From an uncultured Collinsella sp. (GTDB taxonomy: Bacteria > Actinomycetota > Coriobacteriia > Coriobacteriales > Coriobacteriaceae), in NCBI GenBank assembly GCA_902489665.1, contig CABUAT010000001.1, forward strand, positions 62,001-126,000: DNA of 64,000 nt, given 5' to 3'. Below, piece by piece: positions 25,964 through 34,744 of this stretch (the stretch's first letter is position 1; each line of letters opens with the position of its first letter). The notes beneath the pieces are model-generated. The model made no database searches and had not been told where the DNA came from. It saw only the letters and a list, made by a program, of their open reading frames with translations. The translations under genes and the position numbers were made by a program.

Positions 25964-26655
25964 GCATCCGCGACAACCTTGATATCTCGGCTTATCTGGT
26001 ACTCGGCCCCGAAAACACGCTGGGACGCCCCGTGGGCGATGTGGTGGCCCAGGCACTCGACGCCGGCTTTACCTGCATCCAGGTGCGCTCTAAGGTGGCA
26101 AGTGCCCGCGAGATCATTTCACTGACCGGCGATGCCGCGCAGGCAATCGCACAGGCCGGCAAGGCCGGTCAGGTCGCCTTGCTGATCGACGACCGCCTTG
26201 ACTGCGTACTCGCCGCACGCGAGCAGGGTATTGCCGTCGACGGCGTGCACGTGGGCCAGAGCGATATTCCCGTCGAGGTCTGCCGCAAGCTGCTGGGCCC
26301 CGATGCCATTGTGGGCCTTTCGGCCCGTTGCGAAGAGATGCTCGAGTACGTCAAGACCGCCGACATGAGTCTGGTCGACTACCTGGGCATCGGCCCACTC
26401 CACGAGACCGAGACCAAGCGCGATTGCGGACGCGCGGCCGACGGCTCCATCATCACCAAAAGCTTTGAGGACCTAGCCGCACTCCACGCGGCAAGCCCCG
26501 TGCCCATCGTGGTGGGCGGCGGCGTCAAGACAGCCGACTTGCCGCAGCTCAAGGCCACCGGCGTCGACGGCTTCTTTGTGGTGAGCGCCGTCTGCAGCGC
26601 CGATGACCCCTACGCCGCGGCCAAGGAGCTTGTCGACACCTGGCAGCAGGCATAG
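25960..26655 (+). CDS. thiE: Thiamine phosphate synthase
   Basis: 231 residues. Joins hydroxymethylpyrimidine diphosphate and thiazole phosphate to thiamine phosphate. Visible: the phosphate-site strand FTCIQVRSK, LLIDDRLDCVLA, VDGVHVGQSDIP, YLGIGPLHETETKRD and IVVGGGVKTADLPQL. The start ATG overlaps the previous stop and has AGGAGGAAGCACG before it. The hydroxymethylpyrimidine kinase gene (thiD) is not in this window. Confidence 0.95.
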   Translation: MSIRDNLDISAYLVLGPENTLGRPVGDVVAQALDAGFTCIQVRSKVASAREIISLTGDAAQAIAQAGKAGQVALLIDDRLDCVLAAREQGIAVDGVHVGQSDIPVEVCRKLLGPDAIVGLSARCEEMLEYVKTADMSLVDYLGIGPLHETETKRDCGRAADGSIITKSFEDLAALHAASPVPIVVGGGVKTADLPQLKATGVDGFFVVSAVCSADDPYAAAKELVDTWQQA

Positions 26656-26693
26656 GCCGAGCAGCTTATTCGCGACCTCATATCTTCAGCAAT

Positions 26694-26739
26694 GGAAAGC
26701 GCATCCAAGTTTGGACCTCCATTCCGGGATGCGCTTTCC
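26694..26739. terminator. Hairpin between thiE and patatin genes
   Basis: The 13-bp perfect arms GGAAAGCGCATCC and GGATGCGCTTTCC have a 20-base loop. It serves convergent genes. The U-run is poor. Confidence 0.7.
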
Positions 26740-26750
26740 GCATGCGACCC

Positions 26751-27620
26751 TTACCCCGCCAGATACGCTTCCAGCGCCGGCAAGGTCGCCTCCGCATCGT
26801 GGCGGCCGACCTGGTAGATACGCTCGAGCTCATCCGGCTCGCGGCACAGCGACGGCACCTTCACCGATTCGCTTGGCCGCACCACAAAGACCTCGCCGGC
26901 AGCCTCACGACGCGCCAAATCATCGAGCGTGGCATTGTAGACCTCATGCCGATGATCGAGCGCTACAACAAACTCCGGGTAGTGACGGAACACGCGCCGC
27001 AGCATGGGCATCACGCTGTTGGGTTGCTTCACAAAGCCCGCCGGCTGCGTGAGTACCACGATATTGCGGTCATACCCCTGCGCAAACAACCAAGCGCTGG
27101 GAATGGAATCAGCCACGCCACCATCCAGATACTTATGCCCGCCAATAGCAACGGGACGCGTCGCCACGGGAATCGCCGACGACGCCCGGATCCACTCGAT
27201 ATCGCGCTCGTCGCCATAGGGCAGGTCGTGGTAGACGGCCTTGCCCGTCTCGATATCGGTACACACGCACGTAAACCGCATAGGGCAGGCGCGATATGTC
27301 TCCAGGTCGATGGGATCGCGCTCGATGGGCACCTCGTGATAGGCAAAATCGGCATTGAACATGTCACCAGTTCGCAACCAGCTGGTCACACCCGCATAGC
27401 GCTTATCGGCACAATAGGCCTTGTTGTAGCGAATGGCGCGGCCGATCTGGCGCGATTTAAAGTTGTAGCCAAACGCCGCGCCCGCCGAGACACCCACCAT
27501 ATGGTCGCAGGTCAAACCGTGCTCCATCCAAACGTCGAGCACGCCCGCCGTATACATACCGCGGTAGCCGCCTCCCTCGAGCGCAAGCCCCACCGTGTGC
27601 GTCGTATCCGGCTGTGCCAT
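26751..27620 (-). CDS. Patatin-like phospholipase (YjjU/RssA type)
   Basis: 289 residues. Serine lipid hydrolase with a Ser-Asp dyad. The oxyanion loop ALEGGGYRGMYTAGVL, the serine in MVGVSAGAAFG and the aspartate in YLDGGVADSIP are all present. The ATG at 27620 follows CGGAGATGGTCGC. The open frame extends 28 codons upstream without homology. Convergent with thiE, and divergent from the EAL remnant. Substrate lipid unknown. Confidence 0.92.
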   Translation of the reverse strand: MAQPDTTHTVGLALEGGGYRGMYTAGVLDVWMEHGLTCDHMVGVSAGAAFGYNFKSRQIGRAIRYNKAYCADKRYAGVTSWLRTGDMFNADFAYHEVPIERDPIDLETYRACPMRFTCVCTDIETGKAVYHDLPYGDERDIEWIRASSAIPVATRPVAIGGHKYLDGGVADSIPSAWLFAQGYDRNIVVLTQPAGFVKQPNSVMPMLRRVFRHYPEFVVALDHRHEVYNATLDDLARREAAGEVFVVRPSESVKVPSLCREPDELERIYQVGRHDAEATLPALEAYLAG

Positions 27621-27748
27621 GCGACCATCTCCGTTCCTGCGTTTTAAACCGGGACAAGTATACCCGTCAACATATATCGTCTCAGTCGCATTTTCATCGA
27701 ACATCGCATCGTCGCGCTACCGCCTGTCGAATAATAGCCGTCCACAGC

Positions 27749-28045
27749 ATGTGCACCCATATCCCCGCACTCGAGGAAAGCGGCTTTATGGTGACGCTCG
27801 ACAAGCACATTTGGCAGATTGCGCCCGTCGACGGCGATCAAGGCCGCAGCACGCAAATCATTTCATCGATGCTCGAAATGGCGCAGTCGCTCCATCTGCC
27901 CGTCGTGGTTGAAGGCGTCGAGACAAATGAGCAGGCGAACATGCTACGACAAATGGGCGCCCGCTACGCTCAGGGCTTCCTCTACTACCGCCCCATGCCG
28001 GCGAAGAATTTTGAGGCATTGCTCGATGGCGGCAATAACAACTGA
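27749..28045 (+). pseudogene. Internally deleted EAL (c-di-GMP phosphodiesterase) remnant
   Basis: 98 codons that join two distant parts of an EAL domain. ALEESGFMVTLDKHIWQ matches the region after the E-A-L motif. IISSMLEMAQSLHLPVVVEGVETNEQA with QGFLYYRPM matches the domain end. The ~120 residues between, with the metal-binding DDFG block and catalytic lysine, are gone, as is the E-A-L stretch itself. There is no clear ribosome-binding site. It cannot be an active phosphodiesterase. It sits 127 bases upstream of a GGDEF protein that lacks its own EAL domain. Confidence 0.85.
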
Positions 28046-28172
28046 TACGCTCGCGCGCAAAACGCCGCCGCCGAAGGGGGCATTTGTCCCCATTGGCTAA
28101 CTTATATCCCCACTTCAAACCAAATTGGGGATATGATACAAACCGTTGTTCCGCCCAAGGAGGTTATCCATC

Positions 28173-29702
28173 ATGAACGAGTCATATCGCCTGGGCGAGC
28201 AATCGATTATTGCCTATCTTCAGCGACTTGCGAACGGCGTCTCGACCGCCGAACTCGATGTTGCCGCGCTGCCTGCTGAGCTACGCGCCGTTGGTGAGCA
28301 ACTGCAAAAGACGCATGCCATCCTGCAACAAGAGCGCCAGCTGCTTGAGCGCAACGCCTATATCGATCCGCTCACCAACTTGGGCAACCGCAACGGATTC
28401 GACCGTCACGTCGAGCAACTCTGGCGCAAAGGCGATCCCTTCACCTGCGCCTATATTGACATCGACCATCTCAAGCATTGCAATGATAGGTTTGGCCACG
28501 CCGAAGGCAATCGCTATATTCTGGGCATCTGCCGCACGCTCTCCGAAACCATGGAGCACGATGAGATGCTGTTCCGTATCGGTGGAGACGAGTTTGTGCT
28601 TATCTCGCTCTCCGCAAACGAGACCGAACTCGAGCAGCGCTTGGAGCAGGTACGTGCCGGGCTGATCGAGGCGAGCTCAGGTGGCAAGGCGCCCATGATC
28701 GGCAGCTTTAGCTTTGGCTGCTCGCGCGTCGATCCACTTGCTGGCGACACGCGTCGCCAGATGACGATGGATGCCGATCGCAAAATGTATCGCTATAAGC
28801 TTATGCATCGTGTGCAGCAACCGAAAGACGATGACGCGCCGCAACGCCCAATCGTCGATCAGCTTCCCTGCAACGACCGGGTGTTCCAAGCGATCTCCAT
28901 GAGCTCCGAGACGCGCTATCCGTTTATCCTCAATCTCGATACGGGCGAATCGCAATGGTCGGTTAACGCCGTGCGCGATTTTGACCTGCCCTCCCAGCAC
29001 CCTTTTAACTCACTCGACATGTGGCTCGCCCGCGTTCATCCCGAGGACCGCGACAACGTACGCGCCGAGCTCGACATGGTGATAAACGGCACGTGGCACT
29101 TCCACTACATGCAGTATCGCGTAATGGATGCCACCGGAGCGTACGTGCTTTGCGACTGCACGGGCTACCGTTTGGACGGCACCGATACCGAGCCCAGCAT
29201 GTATGTGGGCATTATCGTCAACCGAAGCCTAGCGGATACGACCGACTCAGTAACGGGCCTGGGCGATGTCCACGCACTGGTCAACGCTATTGGAGAGATG
29301 CGCCACGTGCCGCACGAGGCAGGTTTTATTGCCATTAAGGTCGACGATATCGCCGAGGTCAATGCCCGCTTTGGATTCGATGCAGGCGACCGCGTGCTCG
29401 CCGAAAGCGCCGCCTGCCTCATGGATTGTTCGCGCGGCAAGGGCCGCCTGTTCCGCTCAACGGGGCCGATGTTCGTGGCACTCTTCGATGAGCTCGGCCC
29501 CGAGGCAATCGACGAGATCGCAAGCGACATCGAACGGTTCCTGGGTACTCCCGTGCTCATCGGCTCGCTTGAATATCAGCCGCCCATTCGCGTGGCCACG
29601 CTCCATCTGGACGGCGTCGACCGTCAGCCCGTTTCCATTTTGAACGAGCTCAAAGCGTTGCTCGGGAAAGCCGTGCAGGTGCCAGGTACCAAACTGGATT
29701 AG
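28173..29702 (+). CDS. GGDEF-PAS-degenerate GGDEF signalling protein (putative diguanylate cyclase)
   Basis: 509 residues, no membrane segment. Residues 1-62 are helical. The first GGDEF domain (~63-215) has IDPLTNLGNRNGFD and an intact RIGGDEF at 135-141, so it should make cyclic di-GMP. The inhibitory site reads MEHD rather than RxxD, so product inhibition may be lost. A PAS-like domain follows (~235-345, WLARVHPEDRDNVRAELD). A second GGDEF-like domain begins SVTGLGDVHALV, but its active loop reads FRSTGPMF, so it is inactive. AAGGAGG precedes the ATG at 28173. The EAL remnant just upstream suggests a broken neighbour or relic of a longer protein. Confidence 0.88.
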   Translation: MNESYRLGEQSIIAYLQRLANGVSTAELDVAALPAELRAVGEQLQKTHAILQQERQLLERNAYIDPLTNLGNRNGFDRHVEQLWRKGDPFTCAYIDIDHLKHCNDRFGHAEGNRYILGICRTLSETMEHDEMLFRIGGDEFVLISLSANETELEQRLEQVRAGLIEASSGGKAPMIGSFSFGCSRVDPLAGDTRRQMTMDADRKMYRYKLMHRVQQPKDDDAPQRPIVDQLPCNDRVFQAISMSSETRYPFILNLDTGESQWSVNAVRDFDLPSQHPFNSLDMWLARVHPEDRDNVRAELDMVINGTWHFHYMQYRVMDATGAYVLCDCTGYRLDGTDTEPSMYVGIIVNRSLADTTDSVTGLGDVHALVNAIGEMRHVPHEAGFIAIKVDDIAEVNARFGFDAGDRVLAESAACLMDCSRGKGRLFRSTGPMFVALFDELGPEAIDEIASDIERFLGTPVLIGSLEYQPPIRVATLHLDGVDRQPVSILNELKALLGKAVQVPGTKLD

Positions 29703-29776
29703 CGCCGCGCCCGCGCCGCCTCCCCCATCGTGCGATAATCCTCTGCAGAAGTCACCAAAAGCAGAGGGAGTTTGTG

Positions 29777-30400
29777 ATGAAGGTTCTTTTAGTCAACGGT
29801 AGCCCCAAGGCAAACGGCAACACCGCTCGCGCGCTTGCCGAAGTCGCCGAGCAATTGCATGCCGAGGGTATCGATACCGAGGTGTTTCAGCTGGGCGCCA
29901 AGCCCATTCGCGATTGCATCGGTTGCGGCCAGTGTGGCAAGCTCGATTGCCGCTGCACCTTTGACGACGACGTGGTCAACGAGCTCATCGCTGCAGCCGA
30001 GCAGGCAGATGGCTTTGTCTTTGGCTCGCCTGTCTACTACGCGCACCCCAGCGGCCGCATTCTCTCGGCACTCGATCGCGCATTCTATGCAGGCGGACAT
30101 GCCTTTGAGCACAAACCCGGCGCCGCTGTCGCCGTCGCCCGCCGCGGCGGCACGTCGACCACGTTCGATGTGCTCAACAAGTACTTCACCATTAAGCAAA
30201 TGCCCGTGGTTGCTTCCACCTACTGGAATAACGTGTTTGGCCGCGTGCCCGGCGACGCCGATGGGGATGCCGAGGGCCTTGCCACCATGCGAAACATCGG
30301 CAAAAACATGGCCTGGCTCCTGCGCTGCATCGAGGCAGGACAGGCCGCCGGCATCAACGCACCCGAGGCGGATCGAGCAACGACCAACTTCATTCGATAG
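29777..30400 (+). CDS. NADPH-dependent FMN reductase / iron-sulfur flavoprotein-type oxidoreductase
   Basis: 207 residues. Flavodoxin fold: the FMN phosphate loop VNGSPKANGNTARAL is near the N-terminus, followed by IRDCIGCGQCGKLDCRC, a cysteine cluster of the type seen in iron-sulfur flavoproteins, and GFVFGSPVYYAHPSG. Electron transfer or quinone/nitro reduction is probable. ATG at 29777 follows GAGGGAG. The ArsC-like gene starts 13 bases later, probably one operon. Confidence 0.9.
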   Translation: MKVLLVNGSPKANGNTARALAEVAEQLHAEGIDTEVFQLGAKPIRDCIGCGQCGKLDCRCTFDDDVVNELIAAAEQADGFVFGSPVYYAHPSGRILSALDRAFYAGGHAFEHKPGAAVAVARRGGTSTTFDVLNKYFTIKQMPVVASTYWNNVFGRVPGDADGDAEGLATMRNIGKNMAWLLRCIEAGQAAGINAPEADRATTNFIR

Positions 30401-30412
30401 AGCGGCGGGACC

Positions 30413-30754
30413 ATGAATATTCAAATCTTCGGGACTAAGAAGTCCTTCGACACCAAGAAGGCCCAGCGCTATTTTAAGGAGCGCCGCATTAAGGTGCAGT
30501 TTATTGACCTTAAGGAAAAGGAGATGAGCAAGGGTGAGCTTACGAGCGTGATGCAAGCGGTCGGCGGTATCGACAAGCTGCTCAACCCCAAAGCCAAGGA
30601 CGAGGAGACGCTCGCGCTCATTCAGCACCTTACCCCCAGTCAGCGCTTCGACAAACTGCTCGAGAATCAGCAGGTTTTGGCCGAGCCCATCGTGCGCAAC
30701 GGCAAAAAGGCCACCGTCGGTTACTGCCCCGATGTGTGGGGAGCCTGGGAGTAG
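30413..30754 (+). CDS. ArsC/Spx-family protein without the catalytic cysteine
   Basis: 113 residues. Thioredoxin-fold ArsC family by the C-terminal half (PIVRNGKKATVGYCPDVWGAW). At the N-terminus, where arsenate reductases have CxxC or C-T-T-C-K-K, this one reads TKKSFDTKKAQRYF. The redox cysteine is serine, so classical arsenate reduction is unlikely. YffB-like function unknown. Likely co-transcribed with the flavoprotein gene. Confidence 0.85.
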   Translation: MNIQIFGTKKSFDTKKAQRYFKERRIKVQFIDLKEKEMSKGELTSVMQAVGGIDKLLNPKAKDEETLALIQHLTPSQRFDKLLENQQVLAEPIVRNGKKATVGYCPDVWGAWE

Positions 30755-30840
30755 CCTGTGTTATTTGCCGGCGCGTGGGTATAAGAGCAGACGTTTGGCA
30801 TAAGATTCAACTGTAAGCCATGTCTAACAAAGGAGGGCAC

Positions 30841-31971
30841 ATGCCCAACAAACCCGTGAAGATCATCATGCTTACCGGATACCTCGGTGCCGGCAAGACC
30901 ACGCTGCTCAACCACATCCTCGCTAACGACGGCGGTATCCGCGCCGCCGTGATCGTCAACGATATCGGCGAGATCAATGTGGACGCCAGCCTTATCGCCG
31001 ACGGCGGCCTTTCCGAGACCGACGACCTCATCCCGCTCACCAACGGCTGCATCTGCTGCACGCTTTCGGATGACCTGGCCAACCAGCTGCAGGGCATCGC
31101 CGATTCGGGCAACTTCGATTACATCATCATCGAGGCCTCGGGCATTTGCGAGCCCATCCCCATCGCCTACACCATCTCGAGCTTCTGCGACGAGGCCAAG
31201 GTGGGCGGCGAGCCTAAGCTCGCGCTCGACAACATCGTGGCCGTGGTCGACTGCGCCCGCATGTACGACGAGTTCAACGGCGGTCGCGACCTACTGGCCG
31301 AGGATATCGACGAGGACGACATCGAGAGCCTGCTCATCCAGCAGATCGAGTTCTGCTCCACGCTCATCCTCAACAAGACCGATACCGTGACGCCCGAGCA
31401 GATCGCCGAGCTTAAGGCCATCGTGCGCAGCCTGCAGAAGGACGCTGTGATTGTCGAGGCTCAAAACGGCGAGGTCCCCATGGAGGAGCTGCTCGACACC
31501 GACCGCTTCGACTTTATGCGCGCCTACAACTCCGCCGCCTGGATCGAGGCCATGGAGCATCCCGAGGAGCACGACGACCCCGAGGTGCTCGAGTACGACA
31601 TCGAGACCTTTGTGTACTCGCGCCGCAAGCCGTTTGACCTGCAAAAGTTCACCAATTTTGTTGAGCAGGAGTGGCCCGACGAGGTCATCCGCGTCAAGGG
31701 TCCGCTGTGGCAGACCGGCGATCCGGACATGTGCTACATGTTTGAGCAGGCCGGCCACCAGATGCGCCTGATGGAGAACGGCCTGTTCGTTGACTCGGCA
31801 CCCGAGGGCGAGAAGCAGAAGATCATCGACGAGAACCCCGAAATCATGCAGATTTGGGACGACGAGACGGGCGATCGCATGACGAGCCTGTGCATCATCG
31901 GCCGTCACATGGACAAGGATGCGCTCATCGCTTCCCTCGATGCCTGCCTGACCGACTGGCACCGCGCCTAG
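30841..31971 (+). CDS. CobW/COG0523-family metal-chaperone GTPase
   Basis: 376 residues. The G3E GTPase has P-loop GYLGAGKTTLLNH, the metal-binding GCICCTL (CxCC motif), the catalytic EASGICEP, and NKTD for guanine. The CobW C-terminal domain (from ~260) has ETFVYSRRKPFDLQKF. Such proteins deliver zinc or cobalt to target enzymes. The ATG at 30841 follows AAAGGAGGGCAC. An ATG seven codons earlier has no such site. No Zur box was identified upstream. Confidence 0.92.
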   Translation: MPNKPVKIIMLTGYLGAGKTTLLNHILANDGGIRAAVIVNDIGEINVDASLIADGGLSETDDLIPLTNGCICCTLSDDLANQLQGIADSGNFDYIIIEASGICEPIPIAYTISSFCDEAKVGGEPKLALDNIVAVVDCARMYDEFNGGRDLLAEDIDEDDIESLLIQQIEFCSTLILNKTDTVTPEQIAELKAIVRSLQKDAVIVEAQNGEVPMEELLDTDRFDFMRAYNSAAWIEAMEHPEEHDDPEVLEYDIETFVYSRRKPFDLQKFTNFVEQEWPDEVIRVKGPLWQTGDPDMCYMFEQAGHQMRLMENGLFVDSAPEGEKQKIIDENPEIMQIWDDETGDRMTSLCIIGRHMDKDALIASLDACLTDWHRA

Positions 31972-32010
31972 GTTTATCCAAGCGGGCATTTTCCGCCTAC
32001 GTAACCGCCA

Positions 32011-32045
32011 AACCACCACGAAGGTGCCCTTCGTGGTGGTTTTTC
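32011..32045 (+). terminator. Terminator of the CobW gene
   Basis: AACCACCACGAAGG, TGC loop, CCTTCGTGGTGGTT, then TTTTCG. Confidence 0.93.
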
Positions 32046-32065
32046 GTTCTGAGCCAAGGAGATTC

Positions 32066-32665
32066 ATGTTCAATATCGTGCTGTATGCGCCCGAGATTCC
32101 AGCCAATACGGGCAATATCGGCCGTACCTGCGTGGTCACCGGCGCCCGCCTGCATCTGGTGGAGCCGCTGGGCTTTTCGCTCGACGACAAGACGGTACGT
32201 CGCGCCGGCCTGGGCTACTGGCAAAACTTGGACGTGACGACTTATGCCGGCTGGGAGGATTTCCTTGCGCGCAACGGCCTCTCCCCTGCCGACGAGCGCC
32301 TACATCTGTTGACCAAAAAGGCACGCCGCACCTATACGCAAAGCACCTACCGCGACGGCGACTACTTGGTCTTTGGCAGCGAGAGCTCGGGCATTCCCGA
32401 GCCACTGCTCGCCGCGGCGCCCGAGCGCTGCGAGCGCATCCCTATGCTGCGCGATTGCGACTCGCTAGATAACGCCGAGGCTTGGGAAGCCCACGAGGAA
32501 TCGCTCGGACATACCGAGGACAGCCACGAGGCTATCCTTCAACAGGACATCTGCGGCAACTTCGTCAACCCGGACGACTACCGCATCAGCGCACTCAACC
32601 TCTCCAACAGCGCTGCCATCGTCCTCTACGAAGCTCTCCGCCAGACCGGCTTTGCCGGCATGTGA
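32066..32665 (+). CDS. trmL: tRNA (cytidine/uridine-34-2'-O)-methyltransferase TrmL-like
   Basis: 199 residues. SPOUT-family 2'-O-methyltransferase of the tRNA wobble base. Motifs: NIVLYAPEIPANTGNIGRTC at the N-terminus, YLVFGSESSGIPEPLL, and the knot end ALNLSNSAAIVLYEALRQ. Between IPML and ALNLSNS there is an insertion of ~40 residues (DSLDNAEAWEAHEESLGH...), where most TrmL proteins have only about five. CCAAGGAGATTC precedes the ATG. Its TGA stop lies inside the palindromic element at 32661. Confidence 0.92.
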   Translation: MFNIVLYAPEIPANTGNIGRTCVVTGARLHLVEPLGFSLDDKTVRRAGLGYWQNLDVTTYAGWEDFLARNGLSPADERLHLLTKKARRTYTQSTYRDGDYLVFGSESSGIPEPLLAAAPERCERIPMLRDCDSLDNAEAWEAHEESLGHTEDSHEAILQQDICGNFVNPDDYRISALNLSNSAAIVLYEALRQTGFAGM

Positions 32666-32706
32666 CAAAGGGACAGTCTCGTTGTCATATCGGACAATTG
32701 TCACAT
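32661..32706 (+). repeat. GGGACAG-core palindromic element, GTGACAA arm type
   Basis: TGTGACAAAGGGACAGTCTC followed by GTTGTCA, then a second TTGTCACA at 32699-32706. The stop codon of trmL is the TGA in TGTGACAA. Related elements are at 36720, 39827 and 41043. Confidence 0.8.
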
Positions 32707-32731
32707 TGACACCCTTAAAACGAAATCAGAG

Positions 32732-32772
32732 ATGCCCGCTATCGCAACGTAAGGCATCGCGATAGCGGGCAT
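32732..32772. terminator. Hairpin between trmL and the DUF4230 gene
   Basis: ATGCCCGCTATCGC and its exact complement GCGATAGCGGGCAT with a 13-base loop. It serves convergent genes. The U-run is weak. Confidence 0.7.
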
Positions 32773-32808
32773 TCAGCTGAATCAGCAATTTGATTTCAAA
32801 GGTAGATA

Positions 32809-33456
32809 TTAATCTTCGAATTCGACATTGACCCTTACGTCTGGACCACAGAACGTCGACACCTGCTTTTTCACCAGTTTTACTGCACGTTCATCAGATT
32901 TTTCCAGCATGCCACTTTCTTGAACCTTTTGCCTCTGGTCCTTATCAGCCTGCTGAAGCAATTTATTTAAATCGTCCGTACTGACCTGATTCCAATTAAG
33001 AAAACCATTGTCCTCAACGTACTTTTTAAGCGAGTTCGGATCCGTTGACAACGTCACGATCTCGGAATGCGGCAGCGTAACATTAACGGATTTTATTACC
33101 GACTCGTTGTTTTTCGAATGATGGACTTTGACCTTCAGGTTCTCATCGTCTACGTTCAGGCCGATATCCGCCTTGCCATCGATGGTCGCTACATATCGCT
33201 TAGTAGTAAATGGGTTGTTAAAACCAAACGGATTCCCTGCATCGTCAATATATAGAACCTGAGTAAAATCGTATTCGTAGGTAAGCAACTTCGTTACCGG
33301 CTTAATTTCTTCCCGAATCGAATCATCGCTTATAACGGTCTGATCGCGCGTCAACCACAGGTACACGCAGCCGCCGCAAGCTGCAATCAAGCCTAACGCC
33401 AATAGGGCGACAATTATCTTCTGGCCAATTGTTTTAAACGGATTGGAAACGCTCAT
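32809..33456 (-). CDS. DUF4230-like membrane-anchored protein
   Basis: 215 residues. A single N-terminal membrane helix (about 14-36, IIVALLALGLIAACGGCVYLW) anchors an extracytoplasmic domain. That domain has the DUF4230 look: LLTYEYDFTQVLYI, TTKRYVATIDGKADIGLNVD, VNVTLPHSEIVTLSTD and a helical end. Function unknown. The base composition is AT-richer than the surroundings, hinting at horizontal gain. The region 33457-33704 upstream is AT-rich and holds no gene I can support. Confidence 0.75.
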   Translation of the reverse strand: MSVSNPFKTIGQKIIVALLALGLIAACGGCVYLWLTRDQTVISDDSIREEIKPVTKLLTYEYDFTQVLYIDDAGNPFGFNNPFTTKRYVATIDGKADIGLNVDDENLKVKVHHSKNNESVIKSVNVTLPHSEIVTLSTDPNSLKKYVEDNGFLNWNQVSTDDLNKLLQQADKDQRQKVQESGMLEKSDERAVKLVKKQVSTFCGPDVRVNVEFED

Positions 33457-33704
33457 TTAGCCCTTGTCCTCCAGTTGTCCTCAGGGTAATTACGGACTCA
33501 ATTCATTTATATTGGGTTTTGATGTCAACCAATTCAGAAAGGAAGGACTTAAATCCAACATAATATAAATACACATTCATACGTTAATTTAATACCTATT
33601 CTGCTGCACGTAACTTTAGAAAGATTGGGGCACAGACCATAGGCCGGCACCCCAATCCATACATAGGCATCATAACGCGTTGATCATTCGATCATATGCC
33701 CACG

Positions 33705-34589
33705 TTAATCAACTGAAACGCTGACATCCATCCGCTGATCTCGGTCGCTATATCCGATCATCAGTTCCCGTCCCTTTTTATCCTTTGCGCAAAAACTGCT
33801 GTCATACGAATATTCGATGTTCTTGTATCCCTTTTTCTTGCAAGCTTTGATGTATTTGTCGTACCCATCATGATCGATGCCAAATGCGACAAACGAAAGG
33901 CAGTCTTTTTCGTCTAACGACGTATAAACGATAGGGCAGTCAGGCTTCGGCAAGGATTTTGCAAGGGCTTTTGTTGGCCAGTCGTACGCCTTGACACCGC
34001 CCTTTGATGAAGTCGTATAGGCTTTCGACTTGAAACTATAGTACTCGAGATATATCTTTCCATCGCCGCCTAGATAGGCAATAGTCGCCACTGAAGGCTC
34101 CATCAGGTCATATTGATTCTGCTGGGCATTGGCGACATAGTCGCCATGGGTAATGCACGGAACGCTATCAACCGATTCTCGCTTCTCGACGATTCGCTGG
34201 CTATCCGCCGTCATTTTCAGCGTTGAATAATCGTGCGCAGCCTCTTCCTCATCAAAAACGTCAGTAAACAGAAGTTTCTGCTCGTCAGTCAACTCCCCTT
34301 TCGGCTCAAACTGAATAGTGAACTGAGCAATATCGAAGCTCGATTTGTTGTCATATTCAAATGTCATCATCTCGACGCCATCAACAACGCCTTCTGAGAC
34401 ACTCCAGTTTAGTTGATCGATTTTTACTGAATCCTTCTTACCTGGCTTTGGCTTCTTTCCACTTTTCTTAGTCGCTGCAAATGCGCATGTCGGACTCCAG
34501 CCGCGACCCGTAATTCCGAGTGGTAGAGAAATGCCGATTAGCGCCGCCGCGCTAAAAGCCAGAACTGCCGTAAATAACTTTTTCTTCAT
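33705..34589 (-). CDS. Secreted protein of unknown function (C-terminus resembles DUF6591)
   Basis: 294 residues. A signal peptide is clear: KKK, then hydrophobic LFTAVLAFSAAALIGISLPL, with AFA-A near 37-39 as the likely cleavage site. A lysine-rich linker (KKSGKKPKPGKK) follows. The first half has TFEYDNKSSFDIAQFTIQF. The end, YDKYIKACKKKGY...YSYDSSFCAKDK, looks like repeats found in DUF6591 proteins of gut Firmicutes and Actinobacteria. AAGGGAT precedes the ATG. AT-richer than neighbours. No function proposed. Confidence 0.7.
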   Translation of the reverse strand: MKKKLFTAVLAFSAAALIGISLPLGITGRGWSPTCAFAATKKSGKKPKPGKKDSVKIDQLNWSVSEGVVDGVEMMTFEYDNKSSFDIAQFTIQFEPKGELTDEQKLLFTDVFDEEEAAHDYSTLKMTADSQRIVEKRESVDSVPCITHGDYVANAQQNQYDLMEPSVATIAYLGGDGKIYLEYYSFKSKAYTTSSKGGVKAYDWPTKALAKSLPKPDCPIVYTSLDEKDCLSFVAFGIDHDGYDKYIKACKKKGYKNIEYSYDSSFCAKDKKGRELMIGYSDRDQRMDVSVSVD

Positions 34590-34618
34590 TACATATCCCT
34601 TGGTAGTCGTTTAGCCTC

Positions 34619-34736
34619 CCCCTCGTCAAATAGCAGACGAATTGGCGACGCGGTGGCACTATTTGATTCAAGGGCGTGAACTGGATAAACATCGAGGGAA
34701 GGAGTGGGCCCTGTGCAATAAACTCCCCTCGTCAAA
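34619..34736 (+). repeat. Pair of CCCCTCGTCAAA direct repeats beside the serine recombinase
   Basis: CCCCTCGTCAAA occurs at 34619-34630 and 34725-34736, just downstream of the recombinase stop codon. They might be recombination sites or remnants of an insertion. There is no further symmetry. Confidence 0.4.
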
Positions 34737-34744
34737 ATGTCTAG

